This document shows, in pieces, positions 44,172 to 53,073 of a stretch of 64,000 nt of DNA. Source of the DNA: JAEUJM01 sp044221555 (GTDB lineage: Bacteria; Actinomycetota; Acidimicrobiia; Acidimicrobiales; DATDAH01); the NCBI GenBank assembly GCA_044221555.1, contig JBGAOY010000005.1, positions 239,381-303,380 of the forward strand. The letters run 5' to 3'. The position numbers and the translations under genes were made by a program. The notes under the pieces are model-generated. The model had not been told where the DNA came from. It ran no database searches and worked only from the letters and a program-made list of their open reading frames with translations. The stretch's first letter is position 1, and each line of letters opens with the position of its first letter.

Positions 44172-45116
44172 TCAGCGAAGAGCCAACAGTTGGTCGGAGG
44201 CGGACCACGGGTCGAGGCGACGGTCGAGCACGGCGGTCTCCAGACGGTCGTACTCGCTGCCCGAGCACAGGGCCAGGGCCCGCTCGTGCAGCCGCTCGGC
44301 CACGATGTCGCGCAACTCGCGCCCGAGGCGCTCGGCCCGCCGACGCTGCAGCTGGCCGGAGGCCTCGAGATGGCGCTGGTGATCACCGAGCGCGGCCCAC
44401 AGCGACTCGATGCCGGTTCCGTCCACGGCGACGGTGTCGACGATCGGTGGGCGCCACCCCTCGGTGGGCGCGGACAGTTCCAGCATCTGCTCGAGGTCCC
44501 GATGCGTGTCGCGGGCGCCGGCGCGATCGGCCTTGTTCACCACGAACACGTCGGCGATCTCGAGGAGGCCGGCCTTGGCCGCCTGCACCTCGTCGCCCCA
44601 GCCGGGGTTCACCACCACCACCGTGGTGTCGGCCGAGGAGGCGATCTCCACCTCCACCTGGCCCACCCCGACCGTCTCGATGAGGATCCGCTCGTGGCCG
44701 GTGGCGTCGAGCACCCGCACCGCCTCGGGCGTGGCGAGCGCCAGCCCCCCCAGGTGACCGCGCGTCGCCATCGAGCGGATGAACACCCCGTCGTCGAGGG
44801 CGTGCTCGCCCATGCGCACCCGGTCACCCAGGATGGCCCCACCGGTGAACGGCGACGACGGGTCGATGGCCAGCACGGCCACACCGAGGCCGTCGGCCCG
44901 CATCGCGGTGATCAGCGCGTTGGTCAGCGTCGACTTCCCGGCTCCCGGCGCGCCCGTGAGGCCGATGGTCCTGGCGGTGCCACCGAGCCCGTGGGTGAGC
45001 CGCCCGACCTGGCGGGCGGGCTCGCCGCCCCGCTCGACCATCGACAACAGGCGGGCCAACGCCGTGCGGTTGCCGTTCCGGGCGTCGGTGACCAGCGCCG
45101 CAGCATCGTTCGTCAT
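44172..45116 (-). CDS. meaB: MeaB/ArgK family GTPase (acyl-CoA mutase chaperone)
   Basis: 314 residues from ATG 45116. P-loop GAPGAGKSTLTN, LAIDPSSPFTGGAILGDRVRM, ETVGVGQVE and the NKAD guanine motif are all present. MeaB loads and protects adenosylcobalamin in methylmalonyl- or isobutyryl-CoA mutases. The likely partner is the mutase large subunit at 55648. The B12-binding small subunit is not in the window. Confidence 0.93.
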   Translation of the reverse strand: MTNDAAALVTDARNGNRTALARLLSMVERGGEPARQVGRLTHGLGGTARTIGLTGAPGAGKSTLTNALITAMRADGLGVAVLAIDPSSPFTGGAILGDRVRMGEHALDDGVFIRSMATRGHLGGLALATPEAVRVLDATGHERILIETVGVGQVEVEIASSADTTVVVVNPGWGDEVQAAKAGLLEIADVFVVNKADRAGARDTHRDLEQMLELSAPTEGWRPPIVDTVAVDGTGIESLWAALGDHQRHLEASGQLQRRRAERLGRELRDIVAERLHERALALCSGSEYDRLETAVLDRRLDPWSASDQLLALR

Positions 45117-45166
45117 CGCGCCCCGAGGGTACGCGCCCGCCCGCACCGGCCGAAACTGACGGTGTG

Positions 45167-45185
45167 AACTGTCATCTTGACAGTT
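45167..45185. promoter_or_regulatory. palindromic operator, probably of the TetR regulator
   Basis: AACTGTCA-TCT-TGACAGTT is a perfect 8-bp inverted repeat with a 3-base spacer, and a further CTGTCA half-site lies at 45190. It overlaps a consensus -35 hexamer, ideal for repression by the TetR protein encoded two genes downstream. Confidence 0.7.
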
Positions 45186-45206
45186 ATGTCTGTCAGGTGT
45201 GACGAT
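45177..45206 (+). promoter_or_regulatory. promoter of the TetR operon
   Basis: TTGACA (45177-45182), 18-base spacer, GACGAT (45201-45206). The -35 is consensus and lies inside the palindromic operator; the first gene starts at 45263 with AGGAGG. Confidence 0.5.
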
Positions 45207-45262
45207 GCGGAGGGCCGGCCCACCCGGGGCCGGCCACACGGCCCGCACAGGAGGCACCCACC

Positions 45263-45961
45263 ATGGACGAGCACCCGTGGCGCAACGGCGGTATCGCCGG
45301 CGTCGTCTTCATCGTCAGCAACTTCGCAGTCGCCGTCGCCATCGGCGCCCCGCCGGCGGTCGATGCGCCGGTCGCGGAGGTGCGCCGCTACTTCGTCGAT
45401 CACCGCGGCATCCTGATGGCCGTCCTGACCGTGCTGGTGGCCACGGCACCCCTGTTCCTCTGGTTCGCGGGCACCCTCGCCGTCCGCATCCGGGCACCGC
45501 GCGACGCCGATGCCAACATCGCCAGCGCCATGGTGCTCGGCGGCGCGGCGGCGTGGCTCGGCCTCTACGCCGTGGCCAACGTGCTCGGCGTGGCCGTCGT
45601 CTACCTGGCCCCGCTCGGGCGGGCCGCGTCCGACGATCTGATCCGCTACGTGTGGCTCCTGTCGCTGCTGCTCTCGCTGGCCGCCAACGTGTTCGTCGCG
45701 GCGATGATGCTGGCCGTCGGACTCACCACCGCCCATTCCGGTGTGCGGCCGTGGTTGGGGCGCACGTCGATCGGCGCCGGGGCGGTCACCCTCGCCCTCA
45801 GTGTCGTGGCCATGGTCGACACCGGGGCGGCCGACGCCGGTGGCCTGGCCTTCCTGGTCGTCAGCATCTGGATCCTCGTGACGGGGGTCGCCCTCACCCG
45901 ACCGGCCAGCGCCGTGCCCGTCGCCACCGGCGACCACCGTCTGGAGGCCGCCCCCGCCTGA
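45263..45961 (+). CDS. six-helix membrane protein of TetR operon
   Basis: 232 residues with about six hydrophobic helices and short loops. AGGAGG eight bases upstream supports the ATG. The family is not recognised; it resembles small DUF4386-like membrane proteins. It is the first gene after the operator-promoter and is followed after 16 bases by the TetR gene, so its expression is probably controlled by it. Confidence 0.75.
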   Translation: MDEHPWRNGGIAGVVFIVSNFAVAVAIGAPPAVDAPVAEVRRYFVDHRGILMAVLTVLVATAPLFLWFAGTLAVRIRAPRDADANIASAMVLGGAAAWLGLYAVANVLGVAVVYLAPLGRAASDDLIRYVWLLSLLLSLAANVFVAAMMLAVGLTTAHSGVRPWLGRTSIGAGAVTLALSVVAMVDTGAADAGGLAFLVVSIWILVTGVALTRPASAVPVATGDHRLEAAPA

Positions 45962-45977
45962 GCGCGAGGGTGCCCAC

Positions 45978-46643
45978 ATGAGTGACGCGGAACCCGCCGA
46001 TGCCCGAGCCCGACGACCCACGCTCCGCGAGCAGAACCGCTCTCGGACCCGGCAGGCGATCCTCGAAGCCTGTGTGGAGATCGAGCTCGTGCACGGTGGG
46101 TTCGCGAACCCCGAGCTGTTCACCTACGCCCGGATCGCCGAGGTCGCCGGCGTCTCCGAGCGCACGGTGTACCGGATGTTCCCGACCAAGGCCGAGCTGG
46201 TCCATGCCTACCTCGCCGACCGCACCCTCCTCGGGGGACGGGTGCTGCCCAGCTCGCTCGACGAGTACCCGGGCCTCATCCGGGAGCTCACCCGTGAGTG
46301 GTCGGTCCGGTACCCCGATCCGGTCGCCCGTCACGATCCCCCCGGCTCCGGGGACTATCCCGAGGCCCAGGACGACCAACGCCAGCGCGACGACCTCGTC
46401 GCCCGGCAGGCCGAGGCCTTGATCCCGGCCGACCTACCCGACCGTCAACGCCGGGCCATCACTGCGATCCTGCAGTCGGTGGCCAGCATCCGCTCCCTGG
46501 CCACCGCCGCCAGCCGCTGGCAGCTCACCCTCGCCGAGGCCGGCGAGGCCCAGGCCTGGGCCCTCGAAGCCATGCTCGACTCGCTACGCGAAAGGCCGCC
46601 CGCACCATGGACCGAACCACCCACCATCGACCCGCCGAGATGA
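45978..46643 (+). CDS. TetR family transcriptional repressor
   Basis: 221 residues. The N-terminal HTH (FTYARIAEVAGVSERTVYRMFPTK) is classical TetR. The C-terminal ligand domain is all helical. It probably binds the perfect palindrome at 45167-45185. Its stop overlaps a possible start (ATG 46640) of the following PEP-utilising gene, suggesting coupled translation. Confidence 0.9.
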   Translation: MSDAEPADARARRPTLREQNRSRTRQAILEACVEIELVHGGFANPELFTYARIAEVAGVSERTVYRMFPTKAELVHAYLADRTLLGGRVLPSSLDEYPGLIRELTREWSVRYPDPVARHDPPGSGDYPEAQDDQRQRDDLVARQAEALIPADLPDRQRRAITAILQSVASIRSLATAASRWQLTLAEAGEAQAWALEAMLDSLRERPPAPWTEPPTIDPPR

Positions 46644-48142
46644 CCGGGGCACATGAGGCCAACGGGGCAACCGACCCCGAGCCCACCTGGGAAGCACCAC
46701 GCGCCGGCCACTGGCGCCGCGACTTCCGCCTGGGTGAATGGCTGTCCGACCCGGTCACGCCGCTGTTCGCGACCTGGTTCCTGCCCGAGGCGGAGGCCGG
46801 CTTCGACGACGCCATCTTCGACTACTGGGGCGCCCGGATGGCGCTGCCACTGCACGTGACAGTGAACGGTTGGTACTACACGAACCCCGGCAAGATGGCG
46901 ACTCCGGTGCGCACCGCGCTGGGCCACCCCGTCCGCCTCTTCCGCTGGGGCTTCGCCTTCGCCACGATCGTGTCGCACCCGGAGCGCGGCCGGCGGGCCA
47001 TGGCCGAGCCGGCCGCGGAGCACTACGAGTCGGCGCTGCTCCCCGCCTACCGGTCCGTGGTCGATGCGGCCACGGCGACCGTGGACCGCGCCTCGCCGGT
47101 CGAGCTGGTTTCGCTGGTCGACCGGGTGTCCCATGCCGCCGGCGGATTGCTACTACCCCTCGCCGAGGTACTGGGGTTCGCATCCAAGGCGGAGCTGTCC
47201 CTCGCCGCCTTCCATCGCGAGCACCTGAGCGCGGTCGGTCCCGACGGCCACCAGCCGCTGCTGGCGGGCTTGGGCGAGGCGCGTACCCCCAGTCGCCACG
47301 CCGTCACCGCCATCGACTGGTCGCAGCCCACACTGGGCGAGCTCGACACCATCCCGGCCCCGCCCGGCGACGCCGCCCGTGCCGCGTTGGTCGCGGCCCG
47401 CACCGATGCCGAAGCCGCCTGCCGCGAGGCACTCACGGACCGACCGAAGCTGCTCGCCGCCTTCGAGCTGCGCCTCGACCTTGCCCAGCGTTACGCGGTG
47501 GTCCGAGAGGACATGGCCGACGAGCTCACCATCGGGTGGCCGGTGCTGCGGCGGGCGCTGCACCGCCTGGGCGAGCATCTCGTGGCGGCAGACGCCCTCG
47601 ACGAGGTCGACGACGTGTACTTCTGCGAGCACGATGAGGTGGTCGCGGCGGCGTCCGGCGCGTCGACGGACCTCCGGCCCGCGGTCGCCACGCGCCGCGC
47701 GCAGTGGCAGCACCAGCGGACCCTCGACGCCCCGCTGGCGATCGGCAAGCTGACCGCACCCATGCGTCGCGCCGCGGAACTGCGGGAGCAGTTCCGCAGC
47801 ACGGCCGTCACCGACGACCACCTGTTGGTCGGTGTGCCCGGCAGCCCCGGTCGGGCGACCGGGCCGGCGCGGGTGGTCCTCGGGCCTGACGACTTCGACC
47901 GGGTCGAGCCCGGCGACGTCCTGGTCGCGCCGATGACCACCCCCGCGTGGACCCCGATCTTCGGGTTGGTCGCCGGCATCGTGACCGACACCGGGTCGGT
48001 GATCGCCCACGCCTCGATGGTGGCGCGGGAGTACGGCATCCCCGCAGTCGTCGGCACCGGGTCGGCCACCCGGGGCCTGGTCGACGGCACCGTCGTGACC
48101 GTCGACGGCGACCGGGGTGTGGTCGACCTCGCCGCGCCCTGA
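46607..48142 (+). CDS. PEP-utilising mobile-domain protein (rifampicin phosphotransferase/PpsA-like)
   Basis: 511 residues. The C-terminal 80 residues are the PEP/pyruvate phosphotransfer swivelling domain with the phospho-His468 in DTGSVIAHASMVAREYGIPAV. The first 400 residues are mostly helical and lack an ATP-grasp domain with its nucleotide motifs. It is thus like the central and C-terminal parts of rifampicin phosphotransferase or PEP synthase but cannot alone use ATP. ATG 46607 is preferred with AAAGG upstream; ATG 46640 overlaps the TetR stop. Confidence 0.75.
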   Translation: MDRTTHHRPAEMTGAHEANGATDPEPTWEAPRAGHWRRDFRLGEWLSDPVTPLFATWFLPEAEAGFDDAIFDYWGARMALPLHVTVNGWYYTNPGKMATPVRTALGHPVRLFRWGFAFATIVSHPERGRRAMAEPAAEHYESALLPAYRSVVDAATATVDRASPVELVSLVDRVSHAAGGLLLPLAEVLGFASKAELSLAAFHREHLSAVGPDGHQPLLAGLGEARTPSRHAVTAIDWSQPTLGELDTIPAPPGDAARAALVAARTDAEAACREALTDRPKLLAAFELRLDLAQRYAVVREDMADELTIGWPVLRRALHRLGEHLVAADALDEVDDVYFCEHDEVVAAASGASTDLRPAVATRRAQWQHQRTLDAPLAIGKLTAPMRRAAELREQFRSTAVTDDHLLVGVPGSPGRATGPARVVLGPDDFDRVEPGDVLVAPMTTPAWTPIFGLVAGIVTDTGSVIAHASMVAREYGIPAVVGTGSATRGLVDGTVVTVDGDRGVVDLAAP

Positions 48143-48214
48143 CGCCGGCCCGCGCCAGCCCTTGGCCGCATGGCACGCTGGTGCGAACGAGACCACCCGC
48201 GAGGAGGACGCGAC

Positions 48215-48793
48215 ATGGGCACCAGCCGACGCCCGACGGGGCGACGAACAGGCCGACTGGTGGCAGTCGCCGCCGCGCTCGTCGCCACCCTCACCCTGCT
48301 GGCGGCGCCCGTGGGCGCGGCCGGCCCGGAACCCGCGGCCGTCCAGCCCGACGCGATCATCCAGAATCCCGACGGTACGGGAACCATCGGCAACGGCGTC
48401 TACAACACCGACGGCACCAACCAGACGAAGACCCGAACGGTGGCGGCCGGCGGCACGTTCGTCTCGCGGTTCATCATGCAGAACGACTCCACCGCCGTCC
48501 AGTTCCTGACGCCCACCGGCTGTGCGGGCAACGCCCACTTCAAGGTGAAGTACTTCTACCGGCAGGACGACGACCCCCTCACCCGGGACATCGACGTCAC
48601 GTCCACCATCACCTCGGGCGGGCTGTCGGTCGGCCGTGGCCCCGGCCAGACCGAGACCTACCGCGTCGTGATCAAGGTGAAAGGAACCGCCCCGGCCGGG
48701 GCCGTCCTGAGGTGTCGACTGAGCGTGCGGATCAACGTGAAGGGCCCCGACGACCCCCTCGACGTGGCCAAGTTGGTGATACGCCGGGCCTGA
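48215..48793 (+). CDS. secreted protein of unknown function
   Basis: 192 residues with a twin-Arg-rich N-terminus and signal peptide (VAVAAALVATLTLLAAPVGA). The mature part is beta-rich with two Cys and no recognised domain. GAGGAGG seven bases before ATG 48215 fixes the start although the frame is open to 48170. Stands alone after the TetR operon. Confidence 0.7.
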   Translation: MGTSRRPTGRRTGRLVAVAAALVATLTLLAAPVGAAGPEPAAVQPDAIIQNPDGTGTIGNGVYNTDGTNQTKTRTVAAGGTFVSRFIMQNDSTAVQFLTPTGCAGNAHFKVKYFYRQDDDPLTRDIDVTSTITSGGLSVGRGPGQTETYRVVIKVKGTAPAGAVLRCRLSVRINVKGPDDPLDVAKLVIRRA

Positions 48794-48803
48794 ACCCGCC
48801 GAC

Positions 48804-49121
48804 CTACAGCGAAACGACCGTCTCGTCGTTCTCGCCGAGGCTGATCACGCTCGTCACCCCGGGCACGCGGTCTTTCAGGATCCGCTCGACGCCGGCCTTC
48901 AGGGTGAGGGTCGACGCCGGGCAGCTCACGCACGCCCCCACCAGCTCGACGGTGACCACGCCCCGGTCGTCGATGCCGTGGAAGTAGATGTCGCCCCCGT
49001 CCGCCTGCACGGCGGGACGGATGGCCTCGATGGTCTCGCGCAGCCGGTCGTCGATGCTCGGCTGGTCGACGGGGGCCTCGTCGGCGACGTCCTGGTCCAC
49101 GGTGGCGATTCTACCGGTCAT
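48804..49121 (-). CDS. NifU C-terminal-domain Fe-S scaffold
   Basis: 105 residues. A NifU-C/NfuA domain with the cluster-binding C64-x2-C67 (VGACVSCPAS) and DGGDIYFHGID. It assembles and delivers [4Fe-4S] clusters in the cytosol. The A-type domain of NfuA is missing, as in many actinobacterial Nfu proteins. Confidence 0.92.
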   Translation of the reverse strand: MTGRIATVDQDVADEAPVDQPSIDDRLRETIEAIRPAVQADGGDIYFHGIDDRGVVTVELVGACVSCPASTLTLKAGVERILKDRVPGVTSVISLGENDETVVSL

Positions 49122-49204
49122 GGCCGTGCAAACCCCGAAACGGCCGAGCCTGTTCCCGACCGCTCGCCTCGGGTTCGGTCCTCGGTCGACCTACGCTCCC
49201 TCGA

Positions 49205-49360
49205 GTGACGCCGGCGATGGTGGTGGCCCACCAGGGAGGCTGGGACGAGGCGCTGGTCGTGGCCGTGCCCATCGCCGCCTTCGCGCTGATCCTGTGGTTG
49301 GCCAATCGCCGGGCGGCCAGGCTCCAGGAGGAACGCGACGGCCCACCCCCCGCCGACTGA
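49205..49360 (+). CDS. small single-TM protein
   Basis: 51 residues from GTG 49205 (or 47 from ATG 49217). A hydrophobic helix (ALVVAVPIAAFALILWLA) is followed by a basic NRRAARLQEERD segment. Codon use follows the local bias. It is divergent from the NifU-domain gene and convergent with murA. No strong ribosome site, so it is a moderate call. Confidence 0.5.
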   Translation: MTPAMVVAHQGGWDEALVVAVPIAAFALILWLANRRAARLQEERDGPPPAD

Positions 49361-49376
49361 CGATGCCGGGCGCGGC

Positions 49377-50624
49377 TCAGTCCACCCGCTCGATGTCGGC
49401 ACCGATGGCACGGAGCTTCTCGACGAATCGCTCGTAGCCGCGGTCGATGTGCTCGCCGTCGGCCACGACGGTCTCGCCCTCGGCGCCCAGGCCGGCGATG
49501 GCCAGGGCGGCGCCGGCCCGGATGTCGGGCGCCCGCACGGGAGCGCCGGACAGGCGCTCGCGGCCTCGGACCACCGCGTGGTGGCTCTCGGTGCGCACGT
49601 CGGCCCCCATGCGCACCAACTCGTCCACGTAGCGGAACCGGCCCGAGAAGAGGTTCTCCGTCACGATGCCCACGCCGTCGGCGAACGCCAGCAGCACCAC
49701 GAGGAACGGCTTGTAGTCGGTGGCCAACCCGGGGTAGGGCAAGGTGGAGACGTCGACCGAGCGCAGCCGCTTGGTGCGAAGCGCCCACAGGCCGTCCGGG
49801 TCGGGTGAGATCCGCATGCCCATCTCGCCCAGTTTCTGGACGAGCATCGTCATGTGATCGGGCCGGGCGCCCTCGAGCGTGATCTCGCCCCCGGCCACCC
49901 CCACCGCGGCGAGGTAGGTGGCCGCCTCGATGCGATCGGGGATGACGGTGTGCTCCACGGGCACGAGGCGCTCGACACCCTCGATCGTGATGGTCGACGT
50001 GCCCGCACCCAGGATCTGCGCCCCCATCCGGTTGAGGCACGACGCGAGGTCGGCGATCTCGGGCTCACGGGCGGCGTTGTCGATGACGGTGGTGCCCTTG
50101 GCGAGCACCGCCGCCATCAGGGTGTTCTCCGTGGCACCGACGCTGGGGAACTCGAGCATGATCCGGGTACCGAGCAGCTGGTCGGCCCGTCCCTCGATGT
50201 AGCCGTGCGCAGTGGTGAACTCGGCGCCGAGGGCCTCGAGGGCCCGGAGGTGCATGTCGACCGGGCGGGGACCGAAGTCGTCGCCGCCCGGGAGGGCCAC
50301 CCGGGCGTGGCCGAAGCGGGCCAGCAGCGGGCCCAGCACCACGATCGACGCACGCATCCGCTCGACCAACTCGTAGGGCGCCTCGGGGACCAGGTCGGCG
50401 GGCGAATCGATGGTGACGGTGTCGCCGTCGAAGTGCACCGTCATGCCCATCGAGGTGAGCAACTCGCCCATCCAGGAGACGTCGGCGATGGCAGGGACGT
50501 TGCGGAGCGTGAAGCTCCCCTCGGCCAGGGTGGTGGCCGCCATCAGCTTGAGGACCGAGTTCTTGGCACCACTGATCGGCACCACGCCCGAGAGCGGGCC
50601 ACTGGGTCGAACCACCAGACGCAT
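49377..50624 (-). CDS. murA: UDP-N-acetylglucosamine 1-carboxyvinyltransferase
   Basis: 415 residues. SGAKNSVLKLMAA at the start, LPGGDDFGPRPVDMHL, ENTLMAAVLA and GLATDYKP are typical. At position 115, where Escherichia coli has the catalytic Cys that fosfomycin alkylates, this enzyme has Asp, as in mycobacteria. It catalyses the first committed step of peptidoglycan synthesis, using PEP. Asp retains activity and gives intrinsic fosfomycin resistance in known cases. Confidence 0.96.
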   Translation of the reverse strand: MRLVVRPSGPLSGVVPISGAKNSVLKLMAATTLAEGSFTLRNVPAIADVSWMGELLTSMGMTVHFDGDTVTIDSPADLVPEAPYELVERMRASIVVLGPLLARFGHARVALPGGDDFGPRPVDMHLRALEALGAEFTTAHGYIEGRADQLLGTRIMLEFPSVGATENTLMAAVLAKGTTVIDNAAREPEIADLASCLNRMGAQILGAGTSTITIEGVERLVPVEHTVIPDRIEAATYLAAVGVAGGEITLEGARPDHMTMLVQKLGEMGMRISPDPDGLWALRTKRLRSVDVSTLPYPGLATDYKPFLVVLLAFADGVGIVTENLFSGRFRYVDELVRMGADVRTESHHAVVRGRERLSGAPVRAPDIRAGAALAIAGLGAEGETVVADGEHIDRGYERFVEKLRAIGADIERVD

Positions 50625-50646
50625 CGCACCACGCTACTTTCCGGCA

Positions 50647-52230
50647 GTGCCGACGAAGCAGGTGGTGACCGTTCATCGCTTCGCGGCATCGGCCGATCCG
50701 ACCGCGAGCGCGATCGCCGTCGAGCAACTGCTGGCCCCACGTGACGACGTCGTCGGCGAGGCGTCTGATCCCGATGGGGGCTTCCTGGCCGTCTCCGGGC
50801 CGTTCGGCCACTACCACCGCGAGGTCGACGATCGGATCGAGGCCGACGGCACCCGGGTGATCACCGAGACCACCGAGTTCGAGCTGTGCCTCGGCGCGTG
50901 GCGAGTGCTGTTCAACCCCCTCGTGAAGCGCGCCCTGCGCACCCGGCGCCCCGCGGGCTCGCAGCCCTGGTGGGCGCCGCCCGACCGCTTCGGTGCCCGC
51001 GAGGCGTCGGTGCTGGGCATGCTGTGCGCGCTGGTGATGATCAGCGGCTACCTCGGCACCCTGATCACGCAGACCATCACCTTCGCGGCCGACGAGTTCG
51101 GCGCCGACGACCGGACGCAGGGCCTCACCCTGGCCTCGGTACGGGTGGGCGTGGTGCTCTCGCTCGCGGTGATGGCCCTCGCCGACCGGAGAGGCCGGCG
51201 GCGCCTGCTGATCGCCTCGGCCATGGCGGGGTGCGCGGCCACCGTGGTCGGTGCCGCCGCCCCCAACATGGCGTGGCTCGGGGCCACCCAGACCGTGGCC
51301 CGCGGGTTCGCCACCGCGCTGGCCCTGCTGGTGGCGGTGGTGGCGGCCGAGGAGATGCCGGCCGGGTCGCGGGCCTACGCCATCAGCGTGCTGGCCATGA
51401 CGGCGGCGCTGGGCGCGGGCATGGCGGTGTGGTTCCTGCCCCTGGCCGACCTGGGCACGAGCGCGTGGCGGGCGCTCTACGTCATCCCGCTGCTCGGCAT
51501 CGCCCTGGCGTGGCACGTCGGCCGGACGCTCCCCGAGAGCCACCGCTACGAGGTGGCCCACGAACGCGCGCCCACACGGGCCCACCCCCGGCGGGTGCTC
51601 CTCCTCGCGGCGTCGGGCTTCCTCCTGTCGATCTTCACCGCACCGGCGTCGCAGTTCCAGAACGAGTTCCTCCGCAGCGAGCACGGGTTCTCCGCGCTGC
51701 AGATCACGGCCTTCACGCTGGCCACCTCCACACCGGGTGGCATCGGCGTGCTCGTGGGCGGACGGCTCGCCGACCTCCGCGGCCGCCGCCTGGTGGGTGC
51801 CGTCGCGGTGGCCGGTGGCGTGGGCCTCACCGTGGTGATGTACCTGGCCTCGAGCTGGGGCATCTGGGTGGCGTCGGCCGTCGGGTCGGTCGTCGGTGCC
51901 GCCGCCGTGCCCGCGCTGGGTGTGTACGGGCCCGAGCTGTTCCCCACGACCAGCCGCGGCCGCACCAACGGCGTGATCACCGCCGTCGGCGTTGTGGGCA
52001 GCAGCATCGGGCTGCTCGTGGCGGGCAGCCTGGCCGACCGCTTCGACTCGTTCGGGCCTGCCATCAGCCTGCTGGCCGTCGGGCCCGCCATCCTCGCGGT
52101 GCTGATCGTCGTGGCGTACCCGGAGACCGCCCACCTCGAGCTCGAGGAGATCAACCCGGAGGACCGGGTGGGCCCCGACCCCCCGCCGACGCCGTCCCCG
52201 ATCACGCCGACGGCCACCCCCGCGCCGTGA
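50647..52230 (+). CDS. MFS transporter with N-terminal SRPBCC-like domain
   Basis: About 527 residues. Residues 1 to about 100 are soluble, with an SRPBCC/polyketide-cyclase-like pattern (VTVHRFAASADPTASAI to VITETTEFELCLGAWRVLF). Then about 12 helices of the major facilitator fold follow, with the loop 2-3 signature LADRRGRRRLL and a second half signature (RLADLRGRRLVG). The substrate is unknown. GTG 50647 follows the divergent murA start closely; the ribosome site is weak. The C-terminal tail is Pro-rich. Confidence 0.8.
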   Translation: MPTKQVVTVHRFAASADPTASAIAVEQLLAPRDDVVGEASDPDGGFLAVSGPFGHYHREVDDRIEADGTRVITETTEFELCLGAWRVLFNPLVKRALRTRRPAGSQPWWAPPDRFGAREASVLGMLCALVMISGYLGTLITQTITFAADEFGADDRTQGLTLASVRVGVVLSLAVMALADRRGRRRLLIASAMAGCAATVVGAAAPNMAWLGATQTVARGFATALALLVAVVAAEEMPAGSRAYAISVLAMTAALGAGMAVWFLPLADLGTSAWRALYVIPLLGIALAWHVGRTLPESHRYEVAHERAPTRAHPRRVLLLAASGFLLSIFTAPASQFQNEFLRSEHGFSALQITAFTLATSTPGGIGVLVGGRLADLRGRRLVGAVAVAGGVGLTVVMYLASSWGIWVASAVGSVVGAAAVPALGVYGPELFPTTSRGRTNGVITAVGVVGSSIGLLVAGSLADRFDSFGPAISLLAVGPAILAVLIVVAYPETAHLELEEINPEDRVGPDPPPTPSPITPTATPAP

Positions 52231-52268
52231 GCCCGGTGGCGACCGGCCGATGGGTACCATCGCCGCTG

Positions 52269-53027
52269 ATGGGTCCCCGACGCGCCGACCGCCGCCTCGG
52301 CCGCACGCTGGCGGCGTTGCTGCTCGCCGGGCTGCTGGCCGCGTCGTGCACGAGCGCCGAACGCCCCGAGCTCGCCGAGGACACCACCGCCCCCCCGTCG
52401 GCGCCGGCCACCTCGACCACCGTCGATCCCAACCTCACCACGGTGGCCACCACCTCCGAGTCCACCTACGACGTGTACGACTCGCCCGATGCCGCGACCC
52501 CGTCCCACCAGGTGACCGCGCCCGAGGGCCCCGGGGTGCCGCTCACGTTCGTCGTGCTCGACGAGCAGGGCGACCGCCTGCACGTGGAACTGCCCGAGCG
52601 CCCCAACGGCAGCACCGGCTGGATCGACCGGGCCGGCGTCACCCTCCAGACCCACGACTTCCACATCACCGTCACCCTCGACGAGTTCAACATCCAGGTG
52701 TTCCGCGGTGACGAGGTGATCCTCGATGCGCCCGTCGGCGTGGCCGCCGAGAACACCCCCAGCCCCGGCGGCACGTACTTCACCACGTCGCTGCTGCAGC
52801 CGCCCGACCCCAACGGCGTCTACGGCACCTACGCATACGGCCTGTCGGCCTTCTCCGACGTGCTCGAGACCTTCTCGGGCGGGCCCGGCCAGCTCGGCAT
52901 CCACGGCACCAACGACGACGCCAGCATCGGCACCCAGGTGAGCCACGGCTGCATCCGCATGCACAACGCCGACATCGAACAGCTCGTGCCGGTGCTCCCG
53001 CTGGGCGTGCCGGTGACGATCATCTGA
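52269..53027 (+). CDS. L,D-transpeptidase (YkuD) lipoprotein
   Basis: 252 residues from ATG 52269. A signal peptide ends in LLAASC, a lipobox-like site. The YkuD domain has IHGTNDDASIGTQVSHGCIRM with catalytic His and Cys. It forms 3-3 peptidoglycan cross-links or links proteins to the wall. An SH3-like region precedes the catalytic domain. GTG 52227 is an alternative start overlapping the MFS stop. Confidence 0.92.
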   Translation: MGPRRADRRLGRTLAALLLAGLLAASCTSAERPELAEDTTAPPSAPATSTTVDPNLTTVATTSESTYDVYDSPDAATPSHQVTAPEGPGVPLTFVVLDEQGDRLHVELPERPNGSTGWIDRAGVTLQTHDFHITVTLDEFNIQVFRGDEVILDAPVGVAAENTPSPGGTYFTTSLLQPPDPNGVYGTYAYGLSAFSDVLETFSGGPGQLGIHGTNDDASIGTQVSHGCIRMHNADIEQLVPVLPLGVPVTII

Positions 53028-53073
53028 CGCGGTCCGGGCTCGGCGCCCGCGCCGGGCCCTGATCGTCGGGGGG

